DNA of 64,000 bases. It comes from Pseudolabrys taiwanensis. Its GTDB lineage: Bacteria > Pseudomonadota > Alphaproteobacteria > Rhizobiales > Xanthobacteraceae. Under the pieces are notes generated by a model. That model saw only the letters and a program-made list of their open reading frames with translations, ran no database searches and had not been told where the DNA came from. Positions 14,593-26,126 of this stretch are shown here, one piece after another (position 1 is the first letter of the stretch; every line of letters starts with the position of its first letter). A program made the position numbers and the translations under genes. Location: assembly GCF_003367395.1 (NCBI RefSeq), contig NZ_CP031417.1:806001-870000 (forward strand), read 5' to 3'.

Positions 14593-16266
14593 TCAGTTCT
14601 TCAGGAGCATGCACGGAATGTCGCCGTGCTTGAGCTGCTTGCAGGCGCGCTCGGCCTGATCCTTGTCGAGACCGGCGAAGCGGGCGCGGTAGAGCGATTT
14701 CTCGCCCTTGCTCACCTTTTCGGTGAACGGATCGGCCTTGGCGAGCACGTCCTTGATCTTGCTCTGACAGACATCGAGCCGCTGCTTGGCGTCTTTCTCG
14801 TCGTCGAAGGCGCCGACCTGGATCATCCAACCGCCCGCGGTCGCGCGCGCCTTGGCGGCGGCCTCGCTGGTCGCGGCGGCGGGGACCGGCACATCGGCGC
14901 CGGCGGAAGCGACCTTGGCGCCGCTGACCGGCAGAACCCCGAGAATACCCGGGCGCGAGCCCGGCGGCGGCTGCGGCACTTCACCTTTGACGGTGCTGAC
15001 GGTGGTCACGCTGGCCGTGGTGCCCGCCGGGGTCGGCGTCAGCTTGCGGCTGTCGCTCGGCATCGGCGACAGCGAAGCCGTGCGCATGTTGCCGGCGTGA
15101 ACGGTGACGGTCTTGACCGCATTCGGCTTGATTGGATCGGTGGAGCCGACATTCGGCGCTTCCGCCGCCGCGGCGGCCACGGCGGCGAGCTGCTCGCGCG
15201 GCAACGCCTGCGGCGTCGTCGCCAGCGGCCCGGCGACCGGACCGGCCGACGCAACGACAACCGGCTCACGCTGCGGGGCGGGGGTCGGCAGAGGCATATC
15301 GCGCTTCGGCTCGGCCTTGGCTTCCTTGATCTCCTTCGCCCGCTCCGACGCTTCGGCGATCGCCGGCGCGGTGCGTCTCACGGAGGCAACGTTGATGTTG
15401 TTCTCGATGAGGCCGACGACGCGCGCATCGCGCGATTTGGCCGTGCTGCCGCCGAACACGACGGCGATCACGTGACGACCGCCGCGGCGTGCGGACGTAA
15501 CGATGTTGAAGCCGGAGGCGCGGATGTAACCGGTCTTGATGCCGTCAACGCCTTCGATGCGGCCGAGCAGGTGATTGTGGCTGCGGATAGTGTTGCCGCG
15601 GAACGCGAAGCTGCGCGTCGAGAAGAACTTGTAGTACTCGGGGAAGCGGTCCTGAATGGCGCGGCCTAGCAGGGCCTGATCGCGCGCGGTGGTGATCTGC
15701 TCGTCATTCGGCAGACCGGACGCGTTGCGGTAGGTCGTGTTGTTCATGCCGAGCGCGCGCGCTTTCGCCGTCATCATGCGACCGAAGCTCGGCTCGTCGC
15801 CGCCGAGATACTCGCCGACGGCGACGGCGATATCGTTGGCGCTGCGGGTGACGATCGCGCGAATGGCGTTTTCGACGCGGATGCTGTCGCCGGGCTTGAG
15901 ACCGAGCTTGGAGGGCGCCTGTGCCGCCGCATGCGCCGAGATCGGGATTTCGCTGGACAGGCTGGTCTTGCCTTGATCGAGCCGCTCGAACAAAAGGTAG
16001 AGCGTCATGATCTTGGTGAGCGAGGCCGGATGCCGCGGCGCGTCGGCATTGGTCGCCTGCATCACCTGGCCGGAATTGGCGTCGACGACGATCGACGAGT
16101 AGGGCGGCTCATAACGGCTGTGCGTGGCCGCAGGCCGATGGTGCGACTTGCGACGGCTGCGCGCGTCGGCGTCGGTGCTGGAAAAAGCGGTCAGTGCGGT
16201 GAGGGTAATGAGGCCCAGGGCGCCCCAACGAAGTCCACTGCGGACAAAGGCTCCCCGACGCAACAT
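14593..16266 (-). CDS. D-alanyl-D-alanine carboxypeptidase with SPOR domain
   Basis: A 557-residue peptidoglycan enzyme of the PBP5/DacF (S11) family. A signal segment GLITLTALTAFSS lies near the N-terminus. Catalytic motifs are SLTK (S82), SAND (SxN) and KTG in DGIKTGYIRASGFN. A Pro/Ala/Val-rich linker covers about residues 300-480. The C-terminus (about 485-555) is a SPOR domain, beginning GGWMIQVGAFDDEKDAKQRL, which binds denuded glycan at the septum. The enzyme trims terminal D-Ala from pentapeptides in the periplasm. The SPOR fusion suggests recruitment to the division site. Confidence 0.93.
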   Translation of the reverse strand: MLRRGAFVRSGLRWGALGLITLTALTAFSSTDADARSRRKSHHRPAATHSRYEPPYSSIVVDANSGQVMQATNADAPRHPASLTKIMTLYLLFERLDQGKTSLSSEIPISAHAAAQAPSKLGLKPGDSIRVENAIRAIVTRSANDIAVAVGEYLGGDEPSFGRMMTAKARALGMNNTTYRNASGLPNDEQITTARDQALLGRAIQDRFPEYYKFFSTRSFAFRGNTIRSHNHLLGRIEGVDGIKTGYIRASGFNIVTSARRGGRHVIAVVFGGSTAKSRDARVVGLIENNINVASVRRTAPAIAEASERAKEIKEAKAEPKRDMPLPTPAPQREPVVVASAGPVAGPLATTPQALPREQLAAVAAAAAEAPNVGSTDPIKPNAVKTVTVHAGNMRTASLSPMPSDSRKLTPTPAGTTASVTTVSTVKGEVPQPPPGSRPGILGVLPVSGAKVASAGADVPVPAAATSEAAAKARATAGGWMIQVGAFDDEKDAKQRLDVCQSKIKDVLAKADPFTEKVSKGEKSLYRARFAGLDKDQAERACKQLKHGDIPCMLLKN

Positions 16267-16411
16267 TCGCTCTCCCCAACCCCGGTTTGAATGGTGTCCC
16301 TAGGCCCGCATCGTGGCCAATTTATAGCGCTGTTGCGCCGCGACAACTTATAACCGTATGGGTCCGTGGTTTACGGGACGTTAACAATCCGCCTTAAATT
16401 TTAAGCAAATT

Positions 16412-16460
16412 TTGCAGTGCAGCGACGGGGTTGACTTTTTGTGCAGTGCAATATAAGTTT
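16412..16460 (+). promoter_or_regulatory. Phasin promoter with twin TGCAGTGCA sites
   Basis: The 9-mer TGCAGTGCA occurs at 16413-16421 and again at 16442-16450, spaced 29 bp. A -35-like TTGACT lies at 16431-16436 and a -10-like TATAAG at 16452-16457, so the second copy fills the promoter spacer. Phasin genes in PHB producers are repressed by PhaR, which binds GC/TGCA-type repeats. The twin sites fit such an operator, but the regulator is inferred. Confidence 0.55.
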
Positions 16461-16537
16461 AGGCAACTGGGGTGAGTACCCTGGGAGGTAAATCGCACGT
16501 TTGGCGCCGCTAAGCGGGCCGGGAAAGGGACGAAACG

Positions 16538-16867
16538 ATGGTCAAGAATTTCGAGGACCTCCAGCAGGTCAGCAAAGAGAATGTCGACATCGCCCTGAAG
16601 TCCATGGGTGCGCTCTCCAAGAGCGCCCAGGCGATCGCTGTGGAAGTAGCCGATTACTCCAAGAAGGCTTTCGAGGACGGCACGGCCGCGCTCGAGAAGA
16701 TGTTCGGGGTGAAGTCGCTGGACAAGGCGATCGAAGTGCAGACCGAATACGCCAAGACGGCCTACGAAGGCTTCGTCGCCAAGGCGACCAAGATCAGCGA
16801 ACTGTACGCCGATCTCGCCAAGGAGACCTACAAGCCGTTCGAAGCCATGATGGCGAAGCCGAAGTAA
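16538..16867 (+). CDS. Phasin-family protein
   Basis: The 109-residue product is all helical and matches the phasin family: KENVDIALKSMGALSKSAQAI, a VADYSKKAFEDGTAALEKM segment, and YAKTAYEGFVAKATKISELY with a KETYKPFEAM C-terminus. Phasins coat polyhydroxyalkanoate granules. Length, amphipathic helices and the lack of cysteine fit. It is monocistronic, with a bidirectional terminator 26 bp downstream, and preceded by a promoter with twin 9-mers. No PHB synthase is in this window. Confidence 0.92.
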   Translation: MVKNFEDLQQVSKENVDIALKSMGALSKSAQAIAVEVADYSKKAFEDGTAALEKMFGVKSLDKAIEVQTEYAKTAYEGFVAKATKISELYADLAKETYKPFEAMMAKPK

Positions 16868-16892
16868 TTTCGTCGCGTCGCGTTGGTTAGAG

Positions 16893-16920
16893 AAAAGCCC
16901 GGCCGTATGGCCGGGCTTTT
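16893..16920. terminator. Bidirectional intrinsic terminator
   Basis: AAAAGCCCGGCC (16893-16904), loop GTAT, GGCCGGGCTTTT (16909-16920) give a 12-bp stem with A- and T-tracts on either side. It serves the phasin gene on the plus strand and the VWA gene at 16946-18436 on the minus strand. Confidence 0.9.
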
Positions 16921-16945
16921 TTGTTGGCGGCTTGGTGCGCGCGGG

Positions 16946-18436
16946 CTACTTGGCCACGCGCAACTGGGTGAGTGCCGAGCCGATCTGATTGAAGGCTGTG
17001 GCGATGCCGCTTGCCGATGTCGAGAGGAAGAATTTGTCGGAGCTCGACGCGCAGTTCTGCAGCAGCGTCGAGGTCGGATCGCCGCCGGTGTTCACCTGGA
17101 TCGTGTAGAGCGTGATCTTCGCGGCCTTGATGTTGTTGCAGGTCAACTGCTGGCGCGCGTCGATCGAGGCCTGGTCCGAGTACCAGCGGTTCTCGGTGTT
17201 CAGGCCGTCGGTCAGCAGGATGATGATCTGCTGGTAGGTATAGTTCGGGTCCTGTGCCGGGACCGTGAACGGTCCGCCGCCGACGAGCGACAGCCAACCG
17301 ACCTGCAAGCCGATGGCTTGGTTGGTATTGCCCGACGAGACCATGTTGTCGACGAGCGTATTCATCGCCGTCCAGTTGTTGCTCAGGGGCAGCGATGCCT
17401 GGGGGCAGCTGCTGTATTGCTCGGCCGCATAGAGCGACGATGGCTTCGTCGCATCCGGCGCGGCGGCATTGGTGTCGTAATTGTTGGTCGAGTCGGGACC
17501 GCTTTTGCCATTCAGCGTGCTCGGCGATGCCGGGTAGCCGCGGTCGACGACGCAGCCGGTCCAGGTCGAGTGGGCCTTGGGCGTCCAGGTGCCGGCCGAG
17601 GTATACCAAGTGCCACCATAGGACTGACATGTGTTCTTTGATGTCGCCCAGGAGATCGAACAGACCGGCTTAGCGACACAGTCGCCGCGGTTCGAGAACG
17701 AAGAGCCGCGGCTGCAGGTGCCGTTGTTGGCGTCCCACGAGGTATTGTCGGTGAGGCTCGGATCCTGCGCCTTGGTGCCCCAGTAAATCCAGTTCGACGT
17801 ATAGGAGGTGCCGAGATTGACGTCTTTGACGAAGGGAATGATCGACACATAGACGTCGGCCGGCGTGCTGGCCGCCGCTTGCAAAGTCGTCAGCAGGGTC
17901 TTTGTCGCGCTCTTGAGCGCGGTCATCTTGCCGGCCTGCGCCATCGATCCGGTGTTGTCGAGCACGAGCGCGACGCGCAGCCGCGTCGAGCCCCATGTCG
18001 TGGTCGAACTGCCCGAAATCGTCGTCGAAGCGAAACTCGGCCCGGCGATGCTCATGAACGTGTTCGGCATTTGCACGGAGCCGTTGACGACGACGTTGGA
18101 GCCGTTCTGCGCCGAGTAAGTCGCCGTCACGTTGATGTTGCTGACGTCGCCGCGCGTGAACATCGCCTTGAAGTAGCTGTCGGCCTTGCTCTGGAGGTCG
18201 CTCGCGGAAAGGGACGCGGCGTTGCGCGACAGCATCAAGGCCGTGGCGTCGAGCGCGGTCTGCAACGAGGTCTTGACCGAATTGGCGCGGCTGTAGTCGA
18301 CCGCGGCACCCACGCCGAGCACGAGCGGCACGGCCGCCATGCCGAAGATGATCGCGACGTTGCCGTCGCGGGCGCGCCCAAAGCGGGCGAGCAAACGGGC
18401 GATGGAGCGGAGGGACGACGAAAGAGCGGGACGCAT
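16946..18436 (-). CDS. TadG-like membrane VWA protein, paralogue 1
   Basis: The 496-residue protein has a TadE/TadG-like N-terminus (DGNVAIIFGMAAVPLVLGVG, then AAVDYSRANSVKTSLQTALD), one membrane helix and a long exported region. The VWA domain includes the MIDAS variant ALVLDNTGSMAQAGK and the strand QQIIILLTDGLNTENRWY. Cysteines in the C-terminal half suggest disulfides. It ends LTQLRVAK. TadG proteins are minor components of Flp/Tad pili, but no tad operon is here. Start M is at 18436; an upstream ATG at 18451 is possible. It is the first of three adjacent paralogues. Confidence 0.88.
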   Translation of the reverse strand: MRPALSSSLRSIARLLARFGRARDGNVAIIFGMAAVPLVLGVGAAVDYSRANSVKTSLQTALDATALMLSRNAASLSASDLQSKADSYFKAMFTRGDVSNINVTATYSAQNGSNVVVNGSVQMPNTFMSIAGPSFASTTISGSSTTTWGSTRLRVALVLDNTGSMAQAGKMTALKSATKTLLTTLQAAASTPADVYVSIIPFVKDVNLGTSYTSNWIYWGTKAQDPSLTDNTSWDANNGTCSRGSSFSNRGDCVAKPVCSISWATSKNTCQSYGGTWYTSAGTWTPKAHSTWTGCVVDRGYPASPSTLNGKSGPDSTNNYDTNAAAPDATKPSSLYAAEQYSSCPQASLPLSNNWTAMNTLVDNMVSSGNTNQAIGLQVGWLSLVGGGPFTVPAQDPNYTYQQIIILLTDGLNTENRWYSDQASIDARQQLTCNNIKAAKITLYTIQVNTGGDPTSTLLQNCASSSDKFFLSTSASGIATAFNQIGSALTQLRVAK

Positions 18437-18705
18437 GGCGTGGCATCGCAAGCTGTTGATCCGCTGCTTGCCTACATTTTCTCCTTAAAGGGAGCGTGCA
18501 GCCGATCGTCGAAAAATTGACCGTTCCGGTAAGGCTTTGGCGCCAATGCGGCCGGTATCGTTAAGCCGTGGCGGCACTTAGATCGTTAACAACGGCTGCG
18601 GCCGATGCGGCGAATGCCCGTCATGCACGCAAGGATACGGTAACTGAGACCTTGCCCGCTCCGGCGACAGTGGTGGCCGGATGCCGTCGGCGGCCACCGG
18701 CCCGG

Positions 18706-20076
18706 CTACTTCGCGACACGCAGTTGCGTCAGGTTGGTGCCGATGGCCTGAAACACGCCGTTCAGCGCGGTGGCCGACGTGATCATCCAGAACTTGTCGG
18801 TCGAGCTTGCGCAATTGCGCATCACGGTCGAGGTCGGGTCGCCGCCCGTATTGACCTGCACCGAGTAGATGGTCACGCCCGACGACTTGATGTTGGCGCA
18901 GGTGCCGCTGCCGCTCTTGCTGGAATCGTACATCCGCTTGTCGATCTGCGTCTGGCTCGTCGAGTAGCGGTTTTCGGTGTTCATGCCATCCGACATCAGG
19001 ATGATGATCTCCTGATATTTGTAGTTCGCGTCCTTGGACGGAGCGGTGAGGGGGCCGCCGCCGACCAGCGCCTGCCATGCCCAGACCAGGCCGATGCCCT
19101 GATTTGTATTGCCCACGGGCTGAAGGCCGTCGACCAGGCTGTTCAGCGACGTCCAATTGTAGCTCAGACCCATCATCTGCGCCGGACAACTGTCGAATTG
19201 CTCGGCCGGCCAGAGTTTCGACGGCGCCGTCACGGATGTGGAGGTCGGCACGTCCACCAATTGGTCGTAGTTCTGATCGCGGTCGGTGATGCAGCCGTTC
19301 CAGGTGTTGTGGTTGTCGGGAACCCAGGTGGTCGAGGTCGAGCATTTCTTCGTCGACTGACCGTTCTTGCCGGTTTTTGTCGTGGTGCAGGTCGTCGACG
19401 AGACGTCGCTGCCATTGTCGTCGTCCCAGTCCGACCAATCGATCCAGGTCGCCGCGTAATTGCTCCGACCGACATTGACGTCCTTGTTGAACGGCACGAT
19501 CGCCACGTAGACGTCGCCGTTCTGCGTGGCGGCGGCCTTGAGCTGCGTCAGCAGGTTCTTGGTGGCCGACTTGAGTGCGGTCATCTTGCCGTCGGAGGCC
19601 ATCGAGCCGGTCACGTCGAGCGCCAGCGCCACACGCAGCCGCGTCGATCCCCATTTCGCCGTGGATGATCCGCTCACCGTCATCGCGTTATAGCCCATGA
19701 TGGTCATGATCTCGGTGGGCACCGTTGCCGAGCCGTTGACCGTGACGGCGGAGCCGCCACTGGTCGTGTAAGACGCCGATATCGCGACGTTCGCGACATC
19801 CGCGCGGGTGAACATCGCCTTGAAGTAGTTGCTCGCCTTGCTTTGAAGGTCGGCGCTGTTGAGCGTCGCCGCATCGCGCGACAGCATCAGGGCCGTGGCA
19901 TCGAGCGCCGTCTGCAACGACGTCTTGACGGAATTGGCACGGCTGTAATCCACGGCGGCGCCGACGAAGCCGACAAGCGGCAGCGACGCGAGCGCGAAGA
20001 TGGTCGCGATATTGCCCGACGTGTCGCTACCGAATGCCGCAAGCCAACGGCGGAGCGCGTGTAAGGTCTGCGGCAT
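18706..20076 (-). CDS. TadG-like membrane VWA protein, paralogue 2
   Basis: The 456-residue paralogue keeps the YSRANSVKTSLQTALD membrane-proximal motif, the VWA variant ALALDVTGSMASDGK, and the C-terminal segment EIIILMSDGMNTENRYSTSQ. It ends LTQLRVAK, identical to paralogue 1, while the variable middle differs. A GGGGGAT site precedes ATG 20076, so I prefer it to a TTG four codons upstream. The separate promoter-sized gap (20077-20274) suggests its own transcript. Shared ends with divergent middles argue for duplication followed by diversification. Confidence 0.88.
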   Translation of the reverse strand: MPQTLHALRRWLAAFGSDTSGNIATIFALASLPLVGFVGAAVDYSRANSVKTSLQTALDATALMLSRDAATLNSADLQSKASNYFKAMFTRADVANVAISASYTTSGGSAVTVNGSATVPTEIMTIMGYNAMTVSGSSTAKWGSTRLRVALALDVTGSMASDGKMTALKSATKNLLTQLKAAATQNGDVYVAIVPFNKDVNVGRSNYAATWIDWSDWDDDNGSDVSSTTCTTTKTGKNGQSTKKCSTSTTWVPDNHNTWNGCITDRDQNYDQLVDVPTSTSVTAPSKLWPAEQFDSCPAQMMGLSYNWTSLNSLVDGLQPVGNTNQGIGLVWAWQALVGGGPLTAPSKDANYKYQEIIILMSDGMNTENRYSTSQTQIDKRMYDSSKSGSGTCANIKSSGVTIYSVQVNTGGDPTSTVMRNCASSTDKFWMITSATALNGVFQAIGTNLTQLRVAK

Positions 20077-20274
20077 CGGATCCCCCAATCCTACGAGCCG
20101 CGGACTTGATACAATCAGAAGTTAAATATCCGGTATAATGGGATGAGGGGACTGGCGGCGCTCGCCGCGAAGACGGGCGCGGGATACATCAAAAAGTATA
20201 GTGATATCGGCTACTTAATCGCCAGCAATGCGTCTGTTCATCCGCTTGGAGGGCACAACTTTTCCGTGCCGGCG

Positions 20275-21570
20275 TCACATCGACAGGCGCAGGCTCGAAA
20301 GCGCGGTGCCGATCTGGTTGAAGGTGGCGACGATCTGGTTCGCCGACGTCAGCAGGAAGAACTTGTTCTTGTCGCTGGCGCAGTTCTGCAGCAGCGTCGA
20401 CGTCGGATCGTTGCCGGTGTTGACCTGCACCGTATAGAGCACGATGCCCGCGGCTTTAATGTTGGCGCAGGTCTTCGCCTGGCGCGTGTCGATCGAGGAC
20501 GCGTTCGTATACCAGCGGTCCTCGGTGTTCAGGCCGTCGGTCAGAAGAATAATCACATCGGTGTAGGTGTAATTCGGGTCGCGCGCCGGCACCGTGAACG
20601 GCGAGGCGGTGAGCGATTGCCAGCCCATCTGCAGACCGATCGCCTGGTTGGTGTTGCCGTTCGGCTGCATGTCGTCGATCTTGCTGGACAGCGCCGTCCA
20701 GTCGTTCGACAGGCCGAGCAGTGCGGCCGGGCACGATGAATATTGCTCCGCCGGATACAAGGTGCCGCCGGTAAGCGGCGCATCGTTGGTGGTGTCGTAA
20801 TTCTGGTCGCGATCGGTCACGCAGCCGTTCCAGGTCGAATGATCCTTCGGCTTCCAGGTGCCGCTGTGCGACGTGCAAGAACTCTGGCTGGTATACTTGC
20901 TGATGCTGCAGGCGCCGTTGGCCGCGTCCCACAGATCCCAGCGCAGCCAGGACGCGGTGTAGTTCGCGGCGCCGACATTGACGTCTTTGCTGAACGGCAC
21001 GACCGAGACGTAGACGTCCTCCGGCACATTGGCGGCCGTCTGCAGCTGCGTCAGCAGGTTCTTCGATGCGGTCTTCAGCGCGGTCATCTTGCCGCTGCTC
21101 GACATCGAGCCGGTGTTGTCGAGCACCAGCGCGACGCGCAGCCGCGCATTGCCCCAGGTCGACTGTGCCGTCGCCGCGATACCGGTCTGGTTCGGCAGGC
21201 CGATGAGGTTGAGGAACGTGGTGTTGACCGTCGCGGTGGCGTTGAGCGAGAGCTTCGAGCCGCCGGTGCCGTCATAGACGGGCGTGATCTGGACGTTGGT
21301 CGTGTTCGACCGGCTGAACAGGGCGTTGAAGTAGTTGGTGGCGTTTGCCTGCCGCTCGGCGTCGGACTGGCCGGCCGCCGCCTTGGCCATCATGAGCGCG
21401 GTCGCGTCGAGCGCGGACTGGAAGGCGGTCCGGGTCGCACTTATCTGGGTATAGTCGATGGCAATGCCGGCCGCGCCCATCAGCGGCAGGATGGAGAGGC
21501 CGAACAGGGGGGCGACTCCCGCGCGGCAGTCCTTGCGAAAACGTGCCCAGAGCGTGTTCCAGCGAGCCAT
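20275..21570 (-). CDS. TadG-like membrane VWA protein, paralogue 3
   Basis: The most divergent paralogue, 431 residues from ATG 21570. It has an N-terminal membrane helix (VAPLFGLSILPLMGAAGIAID), the VWA motif ALVLDNTGSMSSSGK, and DVIILLTDGLNTEDRWYT. The second half carries the same pattern of residues around VDVNTG-like VQVNTGNDPTSTLLQNCAS found in paralogues 1 and 2. The C-terminus (SSLRLSM) is changed from the LRVAK end of the others. It is transcribed away from clpS. Likely exported to the envelope; function unknown. Confidence 0.88.
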   Translation of the reverse strand: MARWNTLWARFRKDCRAGVAPLFGLSILPLMGAAGIAIDYTQISATRTAFQSALDATALMMAKAAAGQSDAERQANATNYFNALFSRSNTTNVQITPVYDGTGGSKLSLNATATVNTTFLNLIGLPNQTGIAATAQSTWGNARLRVALVLDNTGSMSSSGKMTALKTASKNLLTQLQTAANVPEDVYVSVVPFSKDVNVGAANYTASWLRWDLWDAANGACSISKYTSQSSCTSHSGTWKPKDHSTWNGCVTDRDQNYDTTNDAPLTGGTLYPAEQYSSCPAALLGLSNDWTALSSKIDDMQPNGNTNQAIGLQMGWQSLTASPFTVPARDPNYTYTDVIILLTDGLNTEDRWYTNASSIDTRQAKTCANIKAAGIVLYTVQVNTGNDPTSTLLQNCASDKNKFFLLTSANQIVATFNQIGTALSSLRLSM

Positions 21571-21943
21571 GGCGGCGGGGTTCCTGTCGAAGCCGGGTTC
21601 CACTGTGGCCGGGGGCGCCTTGCGAACTGATGACCCCAAACGCTCCAATTGGCTCCAAATTCGCCGGCAATGGATCGGCTACCGGGTTGTTATTGCTTAA
21701 CCAATGGCTATCTGACGGAAGAGGCCGGCACCGTCGCCAGCTCCGATTGCAGGTGGGGACGGGCGAATTGTCGGCTTGGAATGGTGGGGCGGGGGTCTTT
21801 ATGATGCCGAGGCGCCCAGTCTCACCCAGGCGCGGACACACTCAGGCATGCGGCTTGCTTCGGCGACGATCATGAGGCCCACGACAGACAACGAGAACTC
21901 ACGCCAGGCGGCGCCCCGCGCTTCTCAGCAGCGCGCGCCGCGG

Positions 21944-22279
21944 ATGGCGGACGACGACCGCAAGAAGAAGGGCGAGCCGGGCGGACCCGGCACCGCGGTC
22001 ATCACCAAGACCAAGCCGCAGACCAAGCGGCCCAACATGTACCGCGTGCTCATCCTCAACGATGACTACACGCCGATGGAATTCGTGGTGCACGTGATCG
22101 AGCGCTTCTTCAGCAAGGATCACGAAGCCGCCACAAGGATTATGTTGCATGTGCATCACCACGGCATCGGCGAGTGCGGCATCTACACGTATGAAGTCGC
22201 CGAGACCAAAGTGACGCAGGTCATGGACTTCGCCCGTAAACACCAACATCCTCTACAGTGCGTGATGGAGAAAAAATAA
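21944..22279 (+). CDS. clpS: ClpS, N-end rule adaptor
   Basis: ClpS delivers N-degron substrates to ClpAP and inhibits other degradation. The core reads [20 protein letters not shown], with the [10 protein letters not shown] degron-binding site, then [13 protein letters not shown] and [21 protein letters not shown] basic N-terminal extension ([14 protein letters not shown]) precedes it. From ATG 21944 the product is 111 residues; an upstream ATG at 21872 would add 24. Neither has a strong ribosome site, so the start is uncertain. The clpA gene follows after 47 bp. Confidence 0.93.
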   Translation: MADDDRKKKGEPGGPGTAVITKTKPQTKRPNMYRVLILNDDYTPMEFVVHVIERFFSKDHEAATRIMLHVHHHGIGECGIYTYEVAETKVTQVMDFARKHQHPLQCVMEKK

Positions 22280-22326
22280 GCCAAGTACGACTTTGGGGGG
22301 CGTCCAATACAAACGATGGGAATCTG

Positions 22327-24738
<2,412 letters not shown>

Positions 24739-24769
24739 CGAGCTCCGACGTACCGCATCATGAGACGAC

Positions 24770-24796
24770 AAAGGCCGGGCCAAAAGCCCGGCCTTT
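24770..24796 (+). terminator. Intrinsic terminator of clpSA
   Basis: AAAGGCCGGGC (24770-24780), loop CAAAA, GCCCGGCCTTT (24786-24796), then TTGTT. The stem is 11 bp. The next 130 bp hold a palindromic repeat (about 24817-24925) and no gene before azlC at 25041. Confidence 0.88.
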
Positions 24797-24816
24797 TTGT
24801 TGATAGACGATCTGCC

Positions 24817-24925
24817 GTCACGCCGGACGCCCGCGTCGCGGCGATCCGGAATCCAGCGACGCCAAGAAATTCGATGATGCTGGATTGCGGGCTCACGCCT
24901 TCGGCGAGCCCGCAACGGCTTTGTG
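24817..24925. repeat. Palindromic intergenic repeat
   Basis: An imperfect inverted unit with ATCCGGAATCCAGCG on the left and TGCTGGATTGCGGGCT on the right, related to segments near 10880-10925 and 28434-28536. It fills the gap between clpA and azlC. It shows no coding signature. Confidence 0.65.
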
Positions 24926-25040
24926 GGAAGCGCCGGGGTGGGCCAAAGCCTGGCCTTTGCTTTTTGCACCGCCTGCATGCCGGGTCAGCGCTTGGCGGCC
25001 GTTGCGACTCCGGCGGCGCTGTGAGAGGTAGACGGCGCGC

Positions 25041-25769
25041 ATGGCCGAACCCTCCACCTTTTCGTCGGCACGGGCCGCCTTTCTCGGCGGCGTGCGATCG
25101 GCTTTGACATCGGTGTTCTTGCTGGTGCTCGGCGGCACCTATATCGGCATCGGCGCGCTCGCGCATGACTTCGGCTTCTCGGCGTGGTGGCTGGCGCTAT
25201 CGACCGTGCTGGTGTGGGCGGCGCCGGCGCAGGTCATTCTGCTTTCGGCGCTGGGCGCAGGCTCGGCGCTGTTCGAGGCGGCAATCGCGGTGACGCTTAG
25301 CGCGATCCGGCTGTTTCCAATGGTCGTCGCGCTGCTGCCGCTGCTGCGCGACGAAAAGCGGCGGTTGTCGCATCTGCTGCTACCGACGCATTTCACATCG
25401 GTCAGCATGTGGGTCGAGTCGCTGCGGCTGTTGCCGGCGTTGCCGCGTGAGTGGCGGCTGGCCTTCTGCAACGGCCTCTCGGTCGGCTACCTGTCGACCG
25501 CCGTCGCGTTCGGCTTTGTCGGCTTCTATCTCGCCGCCGGTCTACCGACTCTGCTTGCCGGCGCGCTGTTGTTCCTGACCCCGATGTCGTTCCTGTTGTC
25601 GACCGCGCGCGGGGCGCGGGCGATGGTCGACCGAGGGGCCTTGCTGCTCGGCCTGGTCATCGGGCCAGTGCTGGCCTGGTATCATGTGGAACTCGACTTG
25701 ATGTGGACCGGCATCGTCGGCGGTACGCTGGCCTATGCCGTGCATCGGATGCGCGAGGCAGCCTCGTGA
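25041..25769 (+). CDS. AzlC-family branched-chain amino acid permease
   Basis: A 242-residue inner-membrane protein with about six to seven hydrophobic helices. The N-terminal AFLGGVRSALTSVFLLVLGG and the WWLALSTVLVWAAPAQVILL block match AzlC proteins. With AzlD it forms a two-subunit exporter of branched-chain amino acids. The stop overlaps the downstream azlD-like start in GTGA, so the pair is translationally coupled. No adjacent Lrp-type regulator is visible. Confidence 0.9.
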   Translation: MAEPSTFSSARAAFLGGVRSALTSVFLLVLGGTYIGIGALAHDFGFSAWWLALSTVLVWAAPAQVILLSALGAGSALFEAAIAVTLSAIRLFPMVVALLPLLRDEKRRLSHLLLPTHFTSVSMWVESLRLLPALPREWRLAFCNGLSVGYLSTAVAFGFVGFYLAAGLPTLLAGALLFLTPMSFLLSTARGARAMVDRGALLLGLVIGPVLAWYHVELDLMWTGIVGGTLAYAVHRMREAAS

Positions 25770-26110
25770 GCGCGCTCGGTGATCTGTCGCCCTATCTGGT
25801 GCTGATCCTCGTCGGCTTTTTGCCGAACGAAGTCTGGCGTTTGCTCGGCCTCGTGCTGGCGCGCGGGCTGAACGAGGATTCCGAATGGGTGGTGTGGTCG
25901 CGCGCGGTGGCGACCGCCATTCTGGCCGGCGTCATTGCCAAGCTGGTGCTTTTCTCGGCCGGTGCGCTGGCCGCCATTCCGCTCGCGGTCCGGATCGGTG
26001 CGACCGGCGCCGGCTTTGTCGCTTTTCTCGCCATCAGGCGCTCCATCTTCACCGGCGTTCTCGTCGGCGAAGCGGTGCTGCTGCTCGGCGGTTTCTTTTT
26101 CGCGCGATGA
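25766..26110 (+). CDS. AzlD-family small membrane subunit
   Basis: Read from GTG 25766, which shares bases with the azlC stop (GTGA), this gives a 114-residue protein with four hydrophobic helices: LSPYLVLILVGFLPNEVWRL, AVATAILAGVIAKLVLF, PLAVRIGATGAGFVAFLA and VGEAVLLLGGFFFAR. AzlD is the small partner of AzlC. The frame remains open far upstream inside azlC, so the overlapping GTG is the chosen start. It ends 16 bp before the next gene. Confidence 0.85.
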   Translation: MSALGDLSPYLVLILVGFLPNEVWRLLGLVLARGLNEDSEWVVWSRAVATAILAGVIAKLVLFSAGALAAIPLAVRIGATGAGFVAFLAIRRSIFTGVLVGEAVLLLGGFFFAR

Positions 26111-26126
26111 TCAGCGGAGATAATCG

